8,650 nucleotides of DNA from JAFDZV01 sp966128725. Its GTDB lineage: Bacteria > Bacteroidota > Ignavibacteria > OLB7. The notes under the pieces are model-generated. The model was not told where the DNA came from. It did no database searches and saw only the letters and a list, made by a program, of their open reading frames with translations. The DNA lies in assembly GCA_966128725.1 (NCBI GenBank), contig CBHYLN010000185.1, positions 1-8,650 of the forward strand, in the 5' to 3' direction. A program made the translations under genes and the position numbers. This document shows, piece by piece, positions 6,263 to 8,650 of this stretch (position 1 is the first letter of the stretch; every line of letters starts with the position of its first letter).

Positions 6263-6466
6263 GGTCTCTATCTCCTTGTGTTCAGATGCGTTTCAAATCT
6301 TGTTGCGTCGCTCCCCGGGCTGCACGCAGGCCCACGGGGGCGGCGTGCAAGGCGGGCCGGGATCGGGTTCCTGGCAGAGAAAGGAATCGTCGCGCGCCGT
6401 GCCGCACTGCACGCGTTACCGCGCGCGACGTTCGCATTACGCAGGCGTAGTCGCCGTTTCCGGGTG
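6263..6466. other. Spacer between sheath 1 and tube 1
   Basis: This 204-nt GC-rich gap carries the tube 1 SD at its end and the hairpin at 6313-6339. Short open frames across it overlap the sheath 1 terminus, show no family resemblance and are treated as chance. No promoter motif is convincing. Its length contrasts with the tight packing downstream of sheath 2. Confidence 0.6.
6313..6339. promoter_or_regulatory. GC-rich hairpin between sheath 1 and tube 1
   Basis: On the plus strand, CCCC-GGG-CTG (6313-6322) pairs with CAG-CCC-GGGG (6327-6339) around loop CACG, with a single bulged G and a 2-nt bulge. All ten arm bases pair. No U-run follows on the minus transcript, so it is unlikely to be an intrinsic terminator. 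It could act as a processing or stability element that sets tube to sheath ratios; this is inference. Confidence 0.5.
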
Positions 6467-8542
6467 CTACTCGTCCACCGCCGAGCCACCGGTCCACTGG
6501 CCGATGCGGAAGATCACGAACTCGGCAGGCTTCACCGGGGCGATGCCGATCAGCATGATCAGGCGCCCGTTGTCGATATCATCCTGCGACATCGTGGTAC
6601 GATCGCAACGCACGAAGAAGGCTTCCTCCGGCTTCTTGCCCTGCAGGGCGCCGTCGCGCCAGACGTTGGTGAGGAAGTTGCTCACCGAGCGGCGCACGCG
6701 CGCCCACAACGGCTCGTCGTTCGGCTCGAACACCACCCACTGGGTGCCCTGGTCGATCGACTCCTCGATGAAGATGAACAGGCGTCGCACGTTCACGTAC
6801 TTCCAATCCGTGTCGCTGGTGATGCAGCGCGCGCCCCACACCCGGTAGCCACGGCCATCGGTACGGAAATCGCGCAGCACGTTCACGTTCACCGGCGACG
6901 GGTTCAGGATATCCTGCTCGCCCTTGTTGATCGTCAGGTCAAGCCCGGTAATGCCCCGGATTACCTCGTTGGCCGGCGCCTTGTGCACGCCGCGCTCGAT
7001 GTCGGTGCGGGCGTAAATGCCGGCGATGTGTCCGCTGGGCGGGATCGCGGTGTTCAGGTCGGTAAGCGGATCCAGCACCGTGATGCGCGGGTAGTAGATG
7101 GCCGCGTACTTGGTATCGAACAACTGGCGCTGCGCGATGATCTCATCCAGCGACTGCTGCTTGTTCTCCGGATCAAGGATCGTGAAGCGGTCCTTCAGGC
7201 GCTCGCACTGCTCGATCATCGCGTTCTGCACGGTCTGATCGGTAATGCCGGGCACGGCGATGATGCTGATCTGGTCGATATCCTCCAGCGCCTTCAGGCC
7301 GGTGCGGGTTCCGGGGCCGTTGTCGATGCCCACGTAGTCGCTGGGCGCCGGCACGCCGGTACCGTCGCTGCCGCCGCCGGTAAGCGCGATACGCAGGCTT
7401 TCGCTGGTGCTGCGCAGGCCGGATGCAGGAAGGATGGTGCCGCAGGGATAGTTGGTTGGATCGGTACTGCCCGGCACGGCGGTCACAACAATCAGGTTGG
7501 AGTTGTTGTTGATCTCATCCATGCAGTAGCGGCCGGTAACGTTCTCCAGCGTAAGGCCGGAGTACTGCTCCACCACGCCGTCGTAGCTGGCGATCAGGCC
7601 AAACTCGCACGTGGATACGATGGTGGTTGTGGCCGGCGCCACCGGCGTAAGCGCGCCGCTTGCGATTGCCGCGCCGTCAACGGTGATCACCACGCCGGCA
7701 ACGGCCGTGATCCTGCGATACACCTTCACGTCGCCGTTGAAGATTTCCACCCATGCGCCCACGTAGAACCCGGCGCCGCTGGTAAGGCGAAGCGAATTGC
7801 TCGGGTTGCCGCCTTCAAGCGACACGTAGTTGGCCCTGGCGGCCGACTGGTGGAACGTCTGGATCGAGATATCCAGCCCCCAGCTTCCTTCGTTGGCGGC
7901 CTCGATGTCGATCGAGGTGATCGGCAGCACCGCGGCCGGGCTGGCCGCGCTTACAACGGCGCCGGTACCATCGATACCCTGCACGCTGGTCTGCACCGTG
8001 GTGTACCGTGCCTCGAAGGAGCTACCCAGCGCCGCCGAAACGGTTACCACCCCGGTGGTGGTGTCGATCGCGGTTACGTCAACCACCGGCGACATCGTTG
8101 TAACACCGTCCTTCACCATCACCAGCAGCACGTGCGTGCCGATCTCGAAGGCGCGCAACGTTGCCGGCTTGAACGTGGTGGCGGTGCTTGCGGCGTCGGA
8201 GAGAATCCGTGTTGTGATGCCTCCCAGCGTTGTCTCGCTGGCTACCGATGCGGCCGTGCCAAGCACGCGCATGATATAAAGGCGCTTGCCGCCGTTGTTG
8301 AAGAAGCCCTCAACGGCGTACGGCATGTAGTTGTAGCCGGCAAACGTGGTTCCATAATTGAAGTAGCCGCCGTACTTGCGCTGGAAGTCCGCGTAGCTGG
8401 TAACCAGTTGCGGGAGACCTGATGCCGCGCCCCGGTTGGTCATCCCAACGAAGCCGGCGGTGCTGGTACTTACGCCCTCGATTGTCTTTGAGCCGGTGTC
8501 GACTTCCTCGACGTACACGCCGGGGGACAGATATTCAGGCAT
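6467..8542 (-). CDS. Contractile tail sheath protein 1
   Basis: The 691-residue protein is a phage tail sheath family member and the first gene of the visible operon. The N-terminus MPEYLSPGVYVEEVDTGSKT followed by TAGFVGMTNRG and the FFNNGGKRLYIMRVLG strand (80-95) is typical of eCIS sheaths. The C-terminal core includes LKDRFTILDPENKQQ (449-463), IYYPRITVLDPL, PPSGHIAGIYARTD (501-514), GVHKAPAN, VWGARCITSDTDWKYVNVRR (568-587), IEESIDQGTQWVVFEPND and AEFVIFRIGQWTGG near the end. The middle (about 120-390) is a large beta-rich insertion with two similar short units (about 127-172 and 251-298) and a module at 313-355 related to the duplicated module of sheath 2. The ATG has a strong SD (AAAGGAGA, AGGAG 7 nt upstream). 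Strong initiation and first position suggest it is the main sheath subunit. Confidence 0.94.
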   Translation of the reverse strand: MPEYLSPGVYVEEVDTGSKTIEGVSTSTAGFVGMTNRGAASGLPQLVTSYADFQRKYGGYFNYGTTFAGYNYMPYAVEGFFNNGGKRLYIMRVLGTAASVASETTLGGITTRILSDAASTATTFKPATLRAFEIGTHVLLVMVKDGVTTMSPVVDVTAIDTTTGVVTVSAALGSSFEARYTTVQTSVQGIDGTGAVVSAASPAAVLPITSIDIEAANEGSWGLDISIQTFHQSAARANYVSLEGGNPSNSLRLTSGAGFYVGAWVEIFNGDVKVYRRITAVAGVVITVDGAAIASGALTPVAPATTTIVSTCEFGLIASYDGVVEQYSGLTLENVTGRYCMDEINNNSNLIVVTAVPGSTDPTNYPCGTILPASGLRSTSESLRIALTGGGSDGTGVPAPSDYVGIDNGPGTRTGLKALEDIDQISIIAVPGITDQTVQNAMIEQCERLKDRFTILDPENKQQSLDEIIAQRQLFDTKYAAIYYPRITVLDPLTDLNTAIPPSGHIAGIYARTDIERGVHKAPANEVIRGITGLDLTINKGEQDILNPSPVNVNVLRDFRTDGRGYRVWGARCITSDTDWKYVNVRRLFIFIEESIDQGTQWVVFEPNDEPLWARVRRSVSNFLTNVWRDGALQGKKPEEAFFVRCDRTTMSQDDIDNGRLIMLIGIAPVKPAEFVIFRIGQWTGGSAVDE

Positions 8543-8548
8543 GATTTC

Positions 8549-8556
8549 TCTCCTTT
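8549..8556 (-). promoter_or_regulatory. Strong Shine-Dalgarno of sheath 1
   Basis: AAAGGAGA on the minus strand with the AGGAG core 7 nt before the ATG at 8542. It shows that the host uses SD-led initiation and contrasts with the missing SD at sheath 2. Confidence 0.8.
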
Positions 8557-8650
8557 GATTCTCGTATGGCTATGGTTGCCGATTCTTCTATGTTTTGAAA
8601 CGTCTTTGTTCTGTCTTGTTTGCCGCGCACAACTCGGTGAATCCGGGCGC
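8557..8650. other. Leader upstream of sheath 1
   Basis: The sequence is A-rich on the minus strand compared with the genes, as expected for a leader. No convincing -35/-10 pair was found. On the minus strand one frame is open from the window edge to a TAG at about 8588-8590 (some 20 codons) and could be the end of a preceding gene, but this is too short to judge. Confidence 0.35.

Noticed and set aside
6268..6497. Small minus-strand frames between sheath 1 and tube 1
   Set aside because: They overlap the sheath 1 terminus, are Arg-rich in two competing frames and lack a recognisable SD or family.
5843..8422. 859-codon open frame on the plus strand
   Set aside because: It lies antisense to tube 1 and sheath 1, both of which have clear family motifs. 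Its translation is His/Arg/Ala-rich and low in structure, typical of an antisense frame in GC-rich DNA.
330..8542. Myovirus prophage or classical type VI secretion locus
   Set aside because: No head, lysis or integration gene is visible, sheaths are full-length and not TssB/TssC, and the two-tube plus LysM order matches eCIS. A decision needs the flanking sequence.

Overview
This window carries the front part of a contractile phage-tail-like particle operon, most likely an extracellular contractile injection system (eCIS, the Afp/PVC/MAC superfamily). All eight genes lie on the minus strand, so the operon reads from about 8650 down to 1. The order is sheath 1, tube 1, sheath 2, tube 2 (Afp5/Pvc5 type), a 60-residue protein in the Afp6 position, a LysM baseplate protein (Afp7/Pvc7 type), a gp27-like hub and a gp5-like OB-fold spike. 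The last two are separate genes here; in Afp8/Pvc8 they are one fused protein. No tape measure, gp25-like wedge, PAAR tip, large baseplate proteins, AAA+ ATPase, tail fibre or cargo gene is inside the window. They would be expected to the left of position 1.

The genes would build one device. Tube 1 stacks into the inner tube on a tube 2 initiator. The LysM protein and the hub/spike form the central baseplate. The two sheath paralogues form the contractile outer cylinder. The pair of tubes, LysM protein and small protein in Afp order favour an eCIS over a myovirus prophage or a classical T6SS, which would have split TssB/TssC sheath subunits. No lysis, capsid, portal or integrase gene is visible.

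The coding DNA is GC-rich and several genes have good Shine-Dalgarno sequences (sheath 1, tube 1, tube 2, hub). The host is therefore a high-GC bacterium that uses SD-led initiation; I cannot assign a phylum. Spacing is very uneven. From sheath 2 to the spike, genes are tightly packed (a 1-nt overlap to 45-nt gaps), but sheath 1 to tube 1 has a 204-nt spacer with a GC-rich hairpin, and tube 1 to sheath 2 has a 202-nt spacer.

The most unusual content is non-coding. Positions 1-329 are 47 consecutive 7-bp units in unbroken phase that end exactly at the spike stop codon. The tube 1 to sheath 2 spacer is built from related heptamers (coding-neutral consensus GA[A/G]-T-rich) arranged as two imperfect hairpins. 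At protein level, sheath 2 has an ungapped internal duplication of an 81-residue module and a proline-rich insertion. Its real start is a GTG at 5616, not in the repeat-derived extension upstream.
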